DNA of 64,000 nucleotides from positions 26,358,376 through 26,422,375 of the forward strand of contig NC_040016.1 of assembly GCF_000972845.2 (NCBI RefSeq), written 5' to 3'. Under the pieces are notes generated by a model. That model saw only the letters and a program-made list of their open reading frames with translations, was not told the origin of the DNA and did not search any database. Within the stretch, counting starts at the first letter, position 1. Each line of letters starts with the position of its first letter. This stretch comes from Larimichthys crocea. Lineage: Eukaryota > Chordata > Actinopteri > Sciaenidae. A program made the translations under genes and the position numbers. Shown here one piece after another: positions 45,545-57,040 of the stretch.

Positions 45545-45870
45545 GCAGGTTTCCGCTGTGAAGCTCGGTGTGGCGGCTCTGGTCGTCTCCATCCTGGCGT
45601 GTTGTTGGGAATAAAGGGTTAAATGACCAGCTGTGTCTGGATGCAGAGCACAGCCTGGCATGGGGTCGGACTAACGCCTGGAGGCCCAGAGGTGCTGCTC
45701 CATTAGCAGCCTTGTACATCAGCAGCAGCAGAGTTCGATACGAGCAGCCACGGGCAGCCGGTGGACGGACTCGAGGGGGGCGACACTCGAGACTTCGAGG
45801 GGGTTGAAGACAGATGGTGCTGTGCTCTGGATGAGTTGTACGAGCTAAAAAGTTGAAGGAGCGGTGGTTA
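45545..45870 (+). mobile_element. dispersed teleost repeat fragment
   Basis: GCAGCCTTGTACATCAGCAG, GTTCGATACGAGCAGCCACG, GGCAGCCGGTGGACGGACTC and GGGTTGAAGACAGATGGTGC followed by CTCTGGATGAGTTGTACGAG follow the order of a widespread fish repeat (typically '...AGGCAGCCAGTGGAGG...GTTGAAGAC..GCTGCGTTCTGGATGAGTTG'). Class is not assigned. Overlapping open frames on both strands are repeat-derived. Confidence 0.6.
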
Positions 45871-47803
45871 TTTTTTAGATTTGGATCGGCCGATTCTTCT
45901 GGCATTAAGGGATGAAACGTGGAATATATCAACAAAAATAATAATATCTGAAACTAAATATCTAAATACGGGTTTGTGTTTGAAGTCTTGACTATCCTCG
46001 TCTAAAATCTAGGAGAGGGAGAGCAGACTGCTGCCGATTTAGAAGCTGAGCTGAACTTTGACTGAGTTGAACTGTTTATTGCATAAGCTGGAGTGAAGAC
46101 GAGCCCTGGCTCCACTACAGACAGCACACGTCCCCCTGCCTGAAAGCTAAAGGCCATGAACTCCACTAATGATGTGTTTGGATGCTGCTGGGTGGCTTAC
46201 TCTGCAAAGCTGAGGCAGGCTGCAGACTCCTACATGTGCATCCACACATGAAGCATTTATACGACAGATACACAGTGAAGCAAACACATGCAGGCTAATG
46301 GGAGTCTGCTGAGGAGAAGCACATCCTTACAGTGAGAGAGACTCAGACCTGGCTCAGGTTCTCATTGGATGAGACCAGAGATTCATAAGTAAGTCTCATT
46401 TAATGCCAAGTATATACAGTATATATAATATATTTGCTGCTTTTCCCTCTGATGTCCTCCTTCAGCAGGACCGGACCGGAGCACAGCATATGTTGCTGTG
46501 TTCACTGTTAGACTGGACACTGCCGGTTCAGAGGTTCTGTTGCTGTATCTATATCTGTGTTTCTGACATGTTGTTCTAACACATAAAGACAATATTATGT
46601 CATATGTTCCCGGTACAGCCGTGCTCATACAGTCGATGGCTGCGTTGTGTAACCTGTGTGGGTGTGACGCAGTTCATTCAGGTGTTATGAGTGTATGTGT
46701 GAACAGTTTGTATGAAGCTCAGGGTCACTTGTGTTCAGCAGCCTCTAAGAGAGAACCTGTTTATCAGGCAAATCATTCACATTAACATCGGGAGGCCGCG
46801 GTATCACGCACAGATTCAAAGTGTTTCCACTGCGGCCCGGCAGAACTTCACAATATATGGAAGCTACTTTCAAATGAGAAGCTTTAATTATTGCTAATCT
46901 TTGATGTGTGCTCCAGAGAAAAGCCCGTCTGAGGTCATTTTCAGCGCTTTGATGTTAAATGAGTTATAAGCATCTTTAGAAATTCAGAGCAAGAAAAATA
47001 ATGTTTCATTTTCCAGACAGAGCGATCGAAGTCTGTTATGTAAGTTTGTCCACACAGCGCTGAGGAGAAGTTCAGATGACTTCTGAAACAAACTCGTATG
47101 AACTAATAATGGTTCTTAGTATTTTCTGTGACGTCCTCGTGCCTGTCATGAACGTCACCACATTATTTATTTGTGTCACGTTTCTACTTTCACACTCGGG
47201 TTATGAAGTGTGATGCTAACTGCGTGACTTCCCGTTAGAAGCTGCAGTAAACGTTCGCAGACGTATCGTAAAGTAACGTGGTCACTGCATGGTCTGAGCT
47301 TCACGTGTTGCCATGGTACATATTGTGGCCTGTTCCAGTTTGTACGTGAGGTTTGAAGCTTCATGTTCTTACACAGCATTAGTCAGTGATTTCATTTGAT
47401 TGGATGGTTTCATTAAATCAAACTGTTTCAGTTTTAGTGCTGTAAAGTGTTACGTACTCCCGAGAAGACACCGTTCACCTGATCACAGGTCAGTGTGGAT
47501 CAACAGCAGGTCGCAGACGTTAAAGTTATGTGATGTTGCTTTAACATTGTCACCTGATGGACTTAAAGTAGGTTCAGTTCTGCTGGAGATCCGTCCTGAG
47601 GTCCCGGACGATCACCTGCAGCGTCCGGCTCTGCGAGGACTCTGACAAACAAACGAGCAGCAGCAGCGAACAGAGAAGTGCTTAAGAATTCACAGCTCCA
47701 CTTCTTGTTTACCAAAACTGAATGAATAAATGATGTAACCCAGGAAACAACATGATGCAAGCCAAAGTCCTCCTGCTGCTGTTCTGCAACATGCTGAGCC
47801 AGC

Positions 47804-47805
<2 letters not shown>
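45871..47805. other. single-copy sequence, no gene recognised
   Basis: 46850-47040 is a non-repetitive, AT-leaning stretch that could be conserved non-coding DNA. No open frame carries a domain. Confidence 0.4.

Positions 47806-47844
<39 letters not shown>
47806..47844. repeat. (CA)n microsatellite
   Basis: About 19 uninterrupted CA units. Confidence 0.97.
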
Positions 47845-47846
<2 letters not shown>

Positions 47847-48774
47847 AAGCTGTTCAGTGTAATCTTATTTTTCTTCACATTACACCTCACAGCTCGACGC
47901 TTCAGCAGCCCCAAGTGGCAGCACGAGATAACTCGGCTGACGAAGCCTCGTTCGGTCGGTCAGGCTTTGTTGTATTTTTTCATTTGAGTACAAACCTTTG
48001 AAACATTTTGTCGTCTGTGTGTTAGAGCAACATGCTGTGTGGTGTAATGTGCAAAGAAAATCAGATTATTGACATTGTTGGATGGATTTCTTTGTTTTGG
48101 AGTGACCTGACGGATTTTCTACAAAGTGAATAAAAACCTTTGTGGTGAGTGTCTGAGTCATTTTGGAAATGACTGCACCGATCTTTGTTCAACACATTTT
48201 AATGTTCGGATCATCCTCCATCAGCTTCTGTAGAAGGTAATCTGTCCATGGAACATCTGTCAGCAGATATCAGCAGTTTCTATGTGCGCTATTCATGCCA
48301 AGAGTGACGCTGAAGCTCACGCTCCAATGTCTTCACCTGTTGGTGCCGACACGCTGCATGAGATGAGAAAGAACGGCGTTTAAAGCAAGAAGTCAGCGAG
48401 TGGAGAGGAAAAGGAAGACGATGGAGAGATAAAGAAATGTCTGAGTACAGATCCAGAGACACACTGCAGTCACAGATCTGAATGTTTAAGCTAAAGCTCT
48501 GCAGGGTCACACCTGAAGACGTTTCCATGAAACTCATTGACAACAGAAAATAAAGTCCAACGTGTCCCTGATTGAATTTCTTCATTGACATCGTTAGAAA
48601 ACATCGTTAATTATCATCAGTCACAAAGTGCCAACGTACGTGCTAATTGTTCACTGACTGTGTTTAATGTGTTTCCCTGAAGCTTTTTATGTTTACGCTC
48701 AGAGATTATACTTTGGTTTAATACTTAGTAAACGTAAACGTTAACTACCAACCAACTCTGCTGACAGCCAATCA
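47845..48774. other. single-copy sequence, nothing recognised
   Basis: No supported gene or repeat. Confidence 0.4.
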
Positions 48775-49090
48775 ACAGCCAGGTCCCAACAGCCAATCTC
48801 TCTCCTTTTCTTTTCTTAGCTTCCTCCGTCAGCGTCCTCTTCACTCTCTTCTCCTCTGCCATCATGTCCATAGAAGCTGCTGAGCCTGGTTACCTCCTCT
48901 TCTTCTTCCTGGTCGTCCATAACGCCTGTTGGTACAAACACTCAGTCCGTCAGCTTGGTGGTGAGCTCAGAGCGACGGGTACCCGTCGCTCTGAGCTCAC
49001 CGCCAAGCTGACGAACTGAGCTAACAGCAGCTACAGCTGGCAGCAGTTTACTTCACTGTCCATCATAAACTCTGTAAATCACAGAGAGTC
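48775..49090 (-). mobile_element. internally deleted copy of the 13.1-13.9 kb element, with palindrome
   Basis: Read on the minus strand: TGTGATTTACAGAGTTTATG, GATGGACAGTGAAGTAAACT, GCTGTAGCTGCTGTTAGCTC, a near-perfect palindrome, GACCAGGAAGAAGAAGAGGA, GGTAACCAGGCTCAGCAGCT, then the frame MAEEKRVKRTLTEEAKKRKG, which runs without the TRVNVG part into GATTGGCTGTTGGGACCTGG and AGCAGAGTTGGTTGG. Relative to the 13-kb copy, the sequence between KRKG and the GATTGGCTG repeats is gone. Here the TTAGC motif is present only about twice, not as an array. Confidence 0.75.
48941..49020. repeat. 80-bp near-perfect palindrome
   Basis: The two 40-base arms meet with no spacer between 48980 and 48981 (centre GACGGGT|ACCCGTC) and match at 38 of 40 positions. 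Mismatches lie 22 and 34 bases from the centre. The inner 42 bases are fully self-complementary. Arms include GTCAGCTTGG and GAGCTCAGAGCGAC. It lies inside the transposon-like copy above. Confidence 0.97.
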
Positions 49091-49384
49091 CATTAGTACT
49101 CGGCAAACCTTCACACAGATCCGACTGATTAACTGATAATTAGTAAAAATCATCTTAACGATCAGCTGGAACAAAAGAAACAAAGAATGTTGTGTTGACG
49201 TTTCGAATCATCGTTAGCAAAGAAAAAAAGTTTGGGCGGGAAAACGAGGAGAAGATGGAGACGAGTCGCCTCTTCCATTAACGTCTCGTTAAATTTTAAG
49301 AGTCGCTGTGACTGAGACGACTTCTATCAACCTGTCTCCACTGTCGGCTTTATCGGCTCGTTTACTGAGAGCTGAGAGGACAGC

Positions 49385-49387
<3 letters not shown>

Positions 49388-49453
<66 letters not shown>

Positions 49454-49563
49454 ATTACTTGCAACTGCTTTCATGCAAGACCAGCCTATATATGTCCATG
49501 TGCACTATACGCAGTGTGTTCTGTATTTTGTGATGCTTTGTGTGTATTCCAAATGTGGCCTGT

Positions 49564-49605
<42 letters not shown>

Positions 49606-49717
49606 TTCAAGGTAGCAGGCCTTGTGCTGTAGTTTATACGGTTTATTTGGGGGTTTATGTGGTGGCGCAGGGCCTGCATATATTTCAGCAGGAAATGAGG
49701 TCATTATGGCCTCCCTC

Positions 49718-49782
<65 letters not shown>

Positions 49783-49889
49783 GCATGAGGTTGCATACTT
49801 AAACATTGACACCTCCAAACAGATGTCTGTAATTTATGTGGATAATCATTAATCCCAAAACAAACAGCACAACCTGCATTACCTGCCTG

Positions 49890-49927
<38 letters not shown>
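49388..49927. repeat. cluster of (TG)n and (CA)n microsatellites
   Basis: TG at 49388-49450 and 49566-49603, then CA at 49720-49779 and 49890-49927. The two strands' tracts face each other, so long imperfect hairpins are possible. Frames across the cluster are Cys/Val or Thr/His repeats with no coding meaning. Confidence 0.97.
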
Positions 49928-49930
<3 letters not shown>

Positions 49931-49964
49931 TCGTGCTCACACAGCTCAGCATTCATTCATTTTA

Positions 49965-50600
49965 AATGCACAAAAGTCTGAGACCACAAGTGTCACAAGT
50001 CCAACCTGCCGAGCCAGGGTCCAAAGAGCTTCTTGTGATGTCCCAAACTCCAAGTCCGTCAGGCCTTCTTGGTCTCCTTTGGTCTTCAAGCAGTTTGAGG
50101 TATGAATCCTTCTCCACAAAGATGCAAACCAGGGGGAACAGCATGTCTCTGAAGAATGGACTGCTGCCTCTCCTTGGTCCTTGGTCCAACCCCAACACTC
50201 TCAGACTTGAATCAGACCACCATGCTTCACGGTGGGTCTGTGGTCTCCTGGTGTCTGTTACTGCCATAAATCTCAAACTTCACCATCCACGGTGAAATGC
50301 TGGTATTCATAGTCCACCAGTAAGTGTTTGGCCTCATCAGAAGTGGTTCAGAAACTGCTACTCGTCCTCTGAGACAACAACAAAACCGTCTTCTTTTGAC
50401 AGGACTTCTACTTTCTGACCACACCGTTGATCTTCTGATGGTGTAGTCCAAACTGATCCACTTCAACTCATCTAAGAGACTCAACACTGGTGAGGAATGA
50501 ACTTAGCACTTAGACATCCCTTTGTCTCAGCACGGAGCCAGACTGCTGTCCACTATAAGACTGATTGTCCAAAAGTTCTTGTTGGCTGTAGGAGACGTAT
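49965..50600 (-). pseudogene. degenerate Tc1/mariner-type transposon remnant
   Basis: On the minus strand a frame ending near 50270 reads SPWMVKFEIYGSNRHQETTD and then PP. The KFEIYGSNR piece matches the region after the second catalytic Asp of fish Tc1 transposases (usually 'W.DE(S/T)KFE(I/L)FGSNR...'); here MV replaces the Asp-Glu pair, so it is inactive. CCCACCGTGAAGCATGGTGG follows (minus), the usual 'P.VKHGG' codons. The end near 49970 reads, on minus, GTGGTCTCAGACTTTTGTGC, like a Tc1 terminal repeat. The DDE third residue was not found. Frames are broken several times. Confidence 0.6.
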
Positions 50601-50754
50601 GCAGGACGTGCCACCATCTTGGGATAATTATAGCGGTCGCACAGTTGATGTGTAACTTTTACTTTTAGTTACTGAAAACTTCTTCTTCCATCCAAAGCCC
50701 AAAGCCCCTCTTTAAAGTTAACAGCTTGAACAATTGACAGTATGTGACAACTTC
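50601..50754. other. single-copy spacer
   Basis: Nothing recognised. Confidence 0.4.
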
Positions 50755-51250
50755 AACTTTATTTATTTATATAGCACTTCATCTTCATCTTCATCTTCAT
50801 CTTCATCTTCATCTGCTTCACAGAGCAGAGTAAACAGTTCTTAAGGTTAAAGAGCAGTTGCATGAAAAACTAGAGATCAGAAGAAAAGTAAAAAGCATAA
50901 AACTACAACAACGAAAGAAATAATAAGAAAATTAAGACCTATAGGGTAAAAAGCAGAATTTAAGAACAGTCGCAGTAAAAGTAGATCAGACCTGTACAAT
51001 AAGCACCAGGGATAAAAGAAACGGAGTGATCAGGACCTAGAAACTCAGCAGTGAATGGCACCTTAGGTAAAAGCTGAAGAGTTTCGTCTTAAGTTGTTTT
51101 TTAAAAGTGTCTACAGAGGTGCAGGCCCTCAGGCTGGTCCAGAGATGGGGCCGCGGTAGCTAAAAGCGGCCTCACCAAACTTCTTTGTGGAAGTTCTGGG
51201 GACAACTAGGAGTCCAGATGCCGAGGATCTGAAGGACCTGCCTGGACAAG
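50755..51250 (+). mobile_element. dispersed teleost repeat
   Basis: Begins ACTTTATTTATTTATATAGC followed by ACTTC and a (CATCTT)n run of about six units (50778-50815), then CTGCTTCACAGAGCAGAGTA, AAGAGTTTCGTCTTAAGTTG, TTTTTTAAAAGTGTCTACAG, AGCGGCCTCACCAAACTTCT and ACTAGGAGTCCAGATGCCGA. This matches the layout of a common fish repeat that starts 'TTTATTTATATAGCAC' and ends with 'AAAAGC.GCCTCACCA'. Class is not assigned. Confidence 0.6.
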
Positions 51251-52264
51251 ACAACAGTGAAACAAAACGCCTTCATCATTTTCCTTCCAGCATCTGCACG
51301 GAAACTTCATCATGCATCAATCACAGTCCTCTTTTGCCCTCTTGGCTTTTATTGCCGTCTGTATTTCAGCAGGCCGAGGAGCTGCTGGAAACTTCAACAA
51401 TGCTCTCTGTTGTTAAAGTGGCCTTTCCAACACAAGGCCTCTGTCGCCTCTGCTTTGGCTGGAATGTTCCCTTTTACTGGAATGGAGGGGGAGATGGACA
51501 AAGACAGAAAAAAGGGTGATAAAGAAGGGTAGGAAACAATCTGTGAAATGGAGGAAAGACTGAGGGTGGAAAGAGAGACAGATGGAGGCAGGATGTAGAG
51601 CGGGGATTGGCAACCATGTGCAAGGGACTGCCAAGAATCTGCAAGTTTTCAGTCTAACCAGGGACTTCGCTGGGCGGCTTTACTGATGAGTTTTCTTCTT
51701 TTTGTGGATGAAAGTGAGCTCATGACTGAATATAAAGCAGAGAGCAGAGATATGGAGTCCGGAGAGAGAGGTAAAACATCAAGGTGAAGAAGAGGACGAG
51801 GGAGACGAAGAGTAATACTGTCTCAGAGAAAGAGAAATCTCAGCACTTGCAGTTGAGGTCAGTCGGTTGTTTCACCGTTGTGCCTTTAAGACATAAAGCC
51901 CAGTATGACTTATGAATGACAGAGGTTAAAGAAGGATGGAGAAAGAGCAGAGAAAGAAGGACTAAGATCGATCAGCCAGGTTGATGCGCCCGCTGGACCA
52001 TTAAACTGGGTGTCAGAGACAGGGTTTCTGCCAGCCAAAGTTCCACCGCGTCACAATTTACAGCAGGCCTCACCGCTAAGCATCCCCATAAAACACTGGA
52101 GATCCATTGTTGTACAGGCAGACCTTTGACTGAAGCAGCAGACCAGAGGTGATGGAGGATTACTGCAAGAATACAGAGGAGACCAGAAGAAAGGGGGGCG
52201 TCCAAACCTGAACAATGATGCAACATCAATGAGTAAATATGCTCCGAGTCAGGAGGCGGCACAT
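51251..52264. other. single-copy sequence, no gene recognised
   Basis: Frames of 70-110 codons on both strands lack domains. 51530-51600 is purine-rich. Confidence 0.4.
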
Positions 52265-52440
52265 GAGACAATGTTTCCCGACGGACAGTGAAGTAAACTG
52301 CTGCTAACTGTAGCTGCTGTTAGTTATGTTAGCTCAGTTTGTTAGCCAGGCTGCCTGGACTGAGACCTCAGAGCACCGGTGGAGACTGGACCACCAGGAA
52401 GAAGACGAGGCTTTCAGGCCCGGCGGTCAGCAGCATAGAG
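52265..52440 (+). mobile_element. left end of the 13.1-kb element family
   Basis: GGACAGTGAAGTAAACTGCT, GTAGCTGCTGTTAGTTATGT, CAGTTTGTTAGCCAGGCTG, GGACCACCAGGAAGAAGACG and TTTCAGGCCCGGCGGTC parallel the left part of 13080-13375. At this locus neither the TTAGC motif nor the GAA motif has expanded. Confidence 0.7.
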
Positions 52441-52660
52441 TTAGGCTACAGGTCCAAGTACCTCAGAGTTCTGGTTCATTCCAAACTTTCCTTCAAGGCT
52501 CAGGTGAGAAAGGCAACAGGGTCAAATGAATCTTTCAAATTTCAGGTTCATTCGAAGATGTTCATGCACCAGCACCTCCAAAACTGTTACAGTCTTTGTA
52601 AAATCCTTGCTGGGACGTCAGTACATTACAGAAATATGACTTGCTATGTTTGACTCATTT
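52441..52660 (+). pseudogene. possible LINE reverse transcriptase tail
   Basis: In one plus frame 52450-52515 reads YRSKYLRVLVHSKLSFKAQV, similar to the 'KYLGV..D.KLSF..H(V/I)' block found downstream of the catalytic site in many LINE proteins. The remainder is not alignable by eye and ends at a TGA near 52652. Evidence is limited to this one block. Confidence 0.35.
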
Positions 52661-52954
52661 AATCTTGACCTCTCCTCCACACAGACGTTAAATGTTCTTC
52701 ATTGTTGTTTAGTTTATGTTTTTTACATAGTGTGCATGTTTTTCATGTTGTTTTGTTTCTGTCCATATCTCATTAATATTTACATCCCTCAGTTTATAGT
52801 TTTGTATGCGCATTAATATTATGTATGTATGTATGCACCTGATAATGTAGCATAATGAACGATGTTTCCACTAACATGAATATTTTCTGTTGTTTTTATT
52901 GTTGCTCTGCATGTTTAAACATGAGCAGAGAAATATAATGCAACATGTGTGAGC
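52661..52954. other. AT-rich spacer
   Basis: Contains a short (TATG)n run near 52822. No gene. Confidence 0.4.
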
Positions 52955-53996
52955 TGCATCATGTATGTACTTTATTGATCCTAAGGGAAGTTCAAGGATC
53001 CAGTAACACGCAGTGAACATACAGTAAACACACAGTAAACATACAGTAAACACACAGTAAACACACAGTAAACACACAGTAAACATAAAGTAAACATACA
53101 GTAAACACACAGTAAACATACAGTAAACACACAGTAAACATGCAGTAAACACACAGTAAACACACAGTAAACATACAGTAAACATAAAGTAAACACACAG
53201 TAAACATACAGTAAACACACAGTAAACATACAGTAAACACACAGTAAACATACAGTAAACATACAGTAAACACACAGTAAACACACAGTAAACATACAGT
53301 AAACATACAGTAAACACACAGTAAACACACAGTAAACATACAGTAAACACACAGTAAACACACAGTAAACATACAGTAAACACACAGTAAACACACAGTA
53401 AACATACAGTAAACACACAGTAAACACACAGTAAACATACAGTAAACACACAGTAAACACACAGTAAACATACAGTAAACACACAGTAAACACACAGTAA
53501 ACATACAGTAAACACACAGTAAACACACAGTAAACATACAGTAAACACACAGTAAACACACAGTAAACATACAGTAAACACACAGTAAACACACAGTAAA
53601 CATACAGTAAACACACAGTAAACATACAGTAAACACACAGTAAACATACAGTAAACACACAGTAAACACACAGTAAACATACAGTAAACACACAGTAAAC
53701 ATACAGTAAACACACAGTAAACATACAGTAAACACACAGTAAACATACAGTAAACACACAGTAAACACACAGTAAACATACAGTAAACATGCAGTAAACA
53801 TAAAGTAAACACACAGTAAACACACAGTAAATACACAGTAAACATACAGTAAACATACAGTAAACATACAGTAAACATACAGTAAACACACAGTAAACAT
53901 ACAGTAAACATATAGTAAACACACAGTAAACATACAGTAAACACACAGTAAACACACAGTAAACACACAGTAAACACACAGTAAACATGCAGTAAA
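52955..53996 (+). repeat. 11-bp ACAGTAAACAY minisatellite (about 90 units) at the end of a dispersed repeat
   Basis: TACTTTATTGATCCTAAGGG and AAGTTCAAGGATCCAGTAAC at 52969-53008 resemble a common fish repeat terminus (TTTATTGATCCC...GGGAAATTCA). From 53001 the sequence becomes ACAGTAAACAC / ACAGTAAACAT units to 53996. Between about 53330 and 53605 the variants are ordered C-C-T, giving a 33-bp higher-order repeat of about nine copies. Rare GCAGTAAACAT, AAAGTAAACAT and AGTAAATAC units mark the two ends. Because TAA on plus is not read on minus, all three minus frames stay open for 320-370 codons. Confidence 0.96.
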
Positions 53997-54958
53997 ATGA
54001 ATCTATGAGATTTAAATTAAACCTGAACTCTATGAACGTGTTGGTCCTTTGAAGATGTGTTTCAGTTGATGTGTTTCCTGCTGTTGGTCCAAAGTCTTTC
54101 TGTGTTCTGCTCTATTGAATTTGACCTTTTCACCTCTGTCCTAAAAACAGAAATGTCCTCTCATTGGTTTTTATTGTATTTTTCCTCTTGTTAAAAAAAT
54201 AATTTCCTGGTCGAATCTGCTGTGCTCCAAAATTTTAAACTAGACCAGCAAGTGGTTCAAGGAAACAACAAGACAACCACTGAAGACGTGAAAAATACAA
54301 ATATGTTCTGTTACTCTGAACAATTCTTTCAAGTTCATTTTTTGGGGCTTTTTTAATTTTTATTTGACGTCAGCAGGAAGTGGAGAGAGAGAGAGCGAGA
54401 CACAGAGGTGAGGACGTGGCTCTGCAAGGACATGCACAGTGTCCACAAACTGCTTTCACTGAAATACTTCTTCAGTCTTCAGCTCAGCCATGTAGTGCAT
54501 GTCGCGTAGTTTGAGAAGCGTTGGTTGAAGTCACAGAGGGTTTACTCTTCATTCAGACTTTTACTTTTGTTCGTACTCAAACAGAAACATGAACACAGTT
54601 TCAGAATCTCTGACAGAATAAATCAGCTTCACATGAAACAAAACAAAACGATGTGGAAAGGTTTGAACATCATGAGAGGTCAATGCAGACACTGCTCCAT
54701 CAGCAGAGAGCTAATCTGGTCATCAGAATATTTAATGCATTAATGGACTGGCCACTCGCTGACGGCACAGATCTTTGCTTCCATCATCTCGACACACTTT
54801 TATATATAACATGAAAAAGTCTGACTGAGAACAGACGTCACGACAGACATCAAGACTCTGATGGGAGAGACAGACAGGAAGTTCTCAGACATACATTCAG
54901 TTTCTATTATCACCTGTCAAAAATACCTCGTCCTCCAGATGAGATGCCATTCTGCATG

Positions 54959-54959
<1 letters not shown>
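53997..54959. other. single-copy sequence, nothing recognised
   Basis: AT-rich, with no supported gene or repeat. Confidence 0.4.

Positions 54960-54998
<39 letters not shown>
54960..54998. repeat. (CA)n microsatellite
   Basis: About 19 CA units. Confidence 0.97.
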
Positions 54999-55000
<2 letters not shown>

Positions 55001-55707
55001 TAGTGTGGACCTCTGTTTTTAAAAATCCAAAAATAAAATAAATATTTTACTAATATTATTGGAGATGAACTTTACGAGTTCTGCTGCAAAGACTTTGTTT
55101 CTTTCAAAAAAGGACAAATTAACTTTAATGTTTTCAATATTTAAATATTTCTCTGTGATACAAATTATAAATAAATGATCATGTCAGAAGTAAAAGGGAC
55201 TGCAGAATATTCATCTTTCTGATCCATACACGTGATTTAATGATGATTTCATGTTGTGCTGACGAGCTCACACTTTTGTTCTTTGTGTCTGCGTTCTGTT
55301 TCTGATGATGCACCTGTCCCTGATGGGCTTCACCTGTCCTGCCTGTTTTAGTTCCAGTGCGTCTTTGTGTCTTTGTGTCTTTGTCTCTTTGTGTCTTTGT
55401 GTCTTTGTCTCTTGCTGTCTGCATGTGTCTGAATCTGTTTCCTGTTTAGACGTTTTGCCTGAATCTAGTTTGGCATCTGTTCAACCCGGTCGTGAGTATC
55501 GCTGCACATGAAGAACACTAAGAGACAAAAATACTCTGTATGTATGATGAATAATATTCAGACAGTATGTAGTGATATAATATCACATATTGTAACAGGA
55601 CTGTGTGGGCGTGTACAGATCTGTTTGATTGACAGCTCTCTTGCTGTCCTGTTCATGTTGTTGCAGTCGTGTGATTAAATGAACTTGCATTCTGTCTTCA
55701 GAGACGT
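54999..55707. other. single-copy sequence with a short GTCTTTGT repeat
   Basis: 55362-55412 has about six GTGTCTTT/GTCTCTTT units. Otherwise nothing was recognised. Confidence 0.45.
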
Positions 55708-55809
55708 TATACATGTACATGTACATTATACATGTGTACATTATACATGTGTACATTATACATGTGTACATTATACATGTGTACATTATACATGTGTACA
55801 TTATACATG
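55708..55809 (+). repeat. 15-bp TTATACATGTGTACA minisatellite (about 6.5 units)
   Basis: Units are exact copies in the central part. Each contains the palindrome TGTACA and the near-palindrome TACATGTGTA, so the array could extrude hairpins. The minus frame CIMYTCIMYT... is a by-product. Confidence 0.96.
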
Positions 55810-56494
55810 CATCTTTTATCATTATCCTCCTCCACCCTCTGAACTCTGCACGGAGTAAACGAGGCGGGTCAGTGCATCACCACAGGTGAACATACTGCTC
55901 ATTAGTGTCTCATTAAAGGTGAATAGGTGACCCACTCAATTCTCCCTGTTTATTACTTAATGCACTGTGTGCTGCCTTCCCATGGACGATGATTCATACG
56001 TGTCTGAATCTCAGTTTATGGCTCAATATTAAATAAACTACTACACACAAAACATGAACGTGAATTTAACGTGAGCGTTAAAATGTATCGACCTTCACGG
56101 CTGCAGCTCGCCGTGTTCATATCAGGTAACCTGAAGAGTCGACGTACCGACAGTTCAGCACGTTTCTTTAATCCATCAGGACGTTGGGAATGAAATGATT
56201 TAATACAGTAAATATGTCACATGTTATTCCTTCAGCATTCATTCACTAAACTATATTTATCTTCATCGATGTGCCCGGCTTTGATTTGTGTGTGTTGGAC
56301 CACAGGACGATCAGCTGATCGATCCTTTAAATAAATCAAATTTAATGTGTTTTCATGTCTGAAGTTTGAACTGTCTCTGTAAATCAGGTGTTTTCATGTA
56401 AATGTGTCGGCCGGCTTTCATCTCTGAATATATTTCATGTTTGTGTGACCTGAACTTGATTTTCTTTTTGAACTTCTGTGTTTGAATATGAATG

Positions 56495-56495
<1 letters not shown>
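55810..56495. other. single-copy sequence, nothing recognised
   Basis: No supported gene or repeat. Confidence 0.4.

Positions 56496-56543
<48 letters not shown>
56496..56543. repeat. (TG)n microsatellite
   Basis: About 24 TG units. A smaller TG run lies at 56600-56614. Confidence 0.97.
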
Positions 56544-56544
<1 letters not shown>

Positions 56545-57040
56545 ATTGATGGTGCATGTTGTTCTTCATGCTTACCTCTTTTTGAACCCACATGTCTCTC
56601 TTGTGTGTGTGTGTGAGCATCAATCAGAGGTAAGTAGGCCACCTGATCCCAGCTGAATAACTGATGTCCAGTCACGGAGGGAGAGAACAATGAAGGACAG
56701 ATTCAAAGAGAAACTCCTGACTGCCCGAAGAGAGGAAGAGAAGACGACATGAGAGAATCACAGAGAAGAAAGAGGAGCAGCAGACGGACATGAAGGAGGA
56801 CGTGTGGACGGAGACGTTAATGAGACGTTAGACTGACTGAAGATGCTGAAGATGCTGAAGATGCTGAAGATGCTGAAGATGCACACGTTAAACTTCACTC
56901 AGTCAACAAACACGACTTCCTCTTCCTCAGCTCCTCCTCATCCATCATTTCCTTTCCTTGTATCAGAGAGGAGGAGTCTGAAGTGAACCGTCCTCGTGTC
57001 CTTGTCTCCTCCTCACCTTGCTCTCTTCATCTCTCTTGTG
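56544..57040. other. single-copy sequence before segment D1
   Basis: Purine-rich from about 56690 to 56830. Five GATGCTGAA 9-mers lie at 56840-56882. No gene. Confidence 0.45.

Noticed and set aside
49308..49852. Frames of 74-164 codons around the TG/CA cluster
   Set aside because: Cys/Val and Thr/His dipeptide runs from dinucleotide repeats, with no other content.
52871..53988. Minus-strand open frames of 324-368 codons (VCLLCVYC repeats)
   Set aside because: All three frames are open because the 11-bp unit has no minus-strand stop in any phase; the product is a translation of the array.
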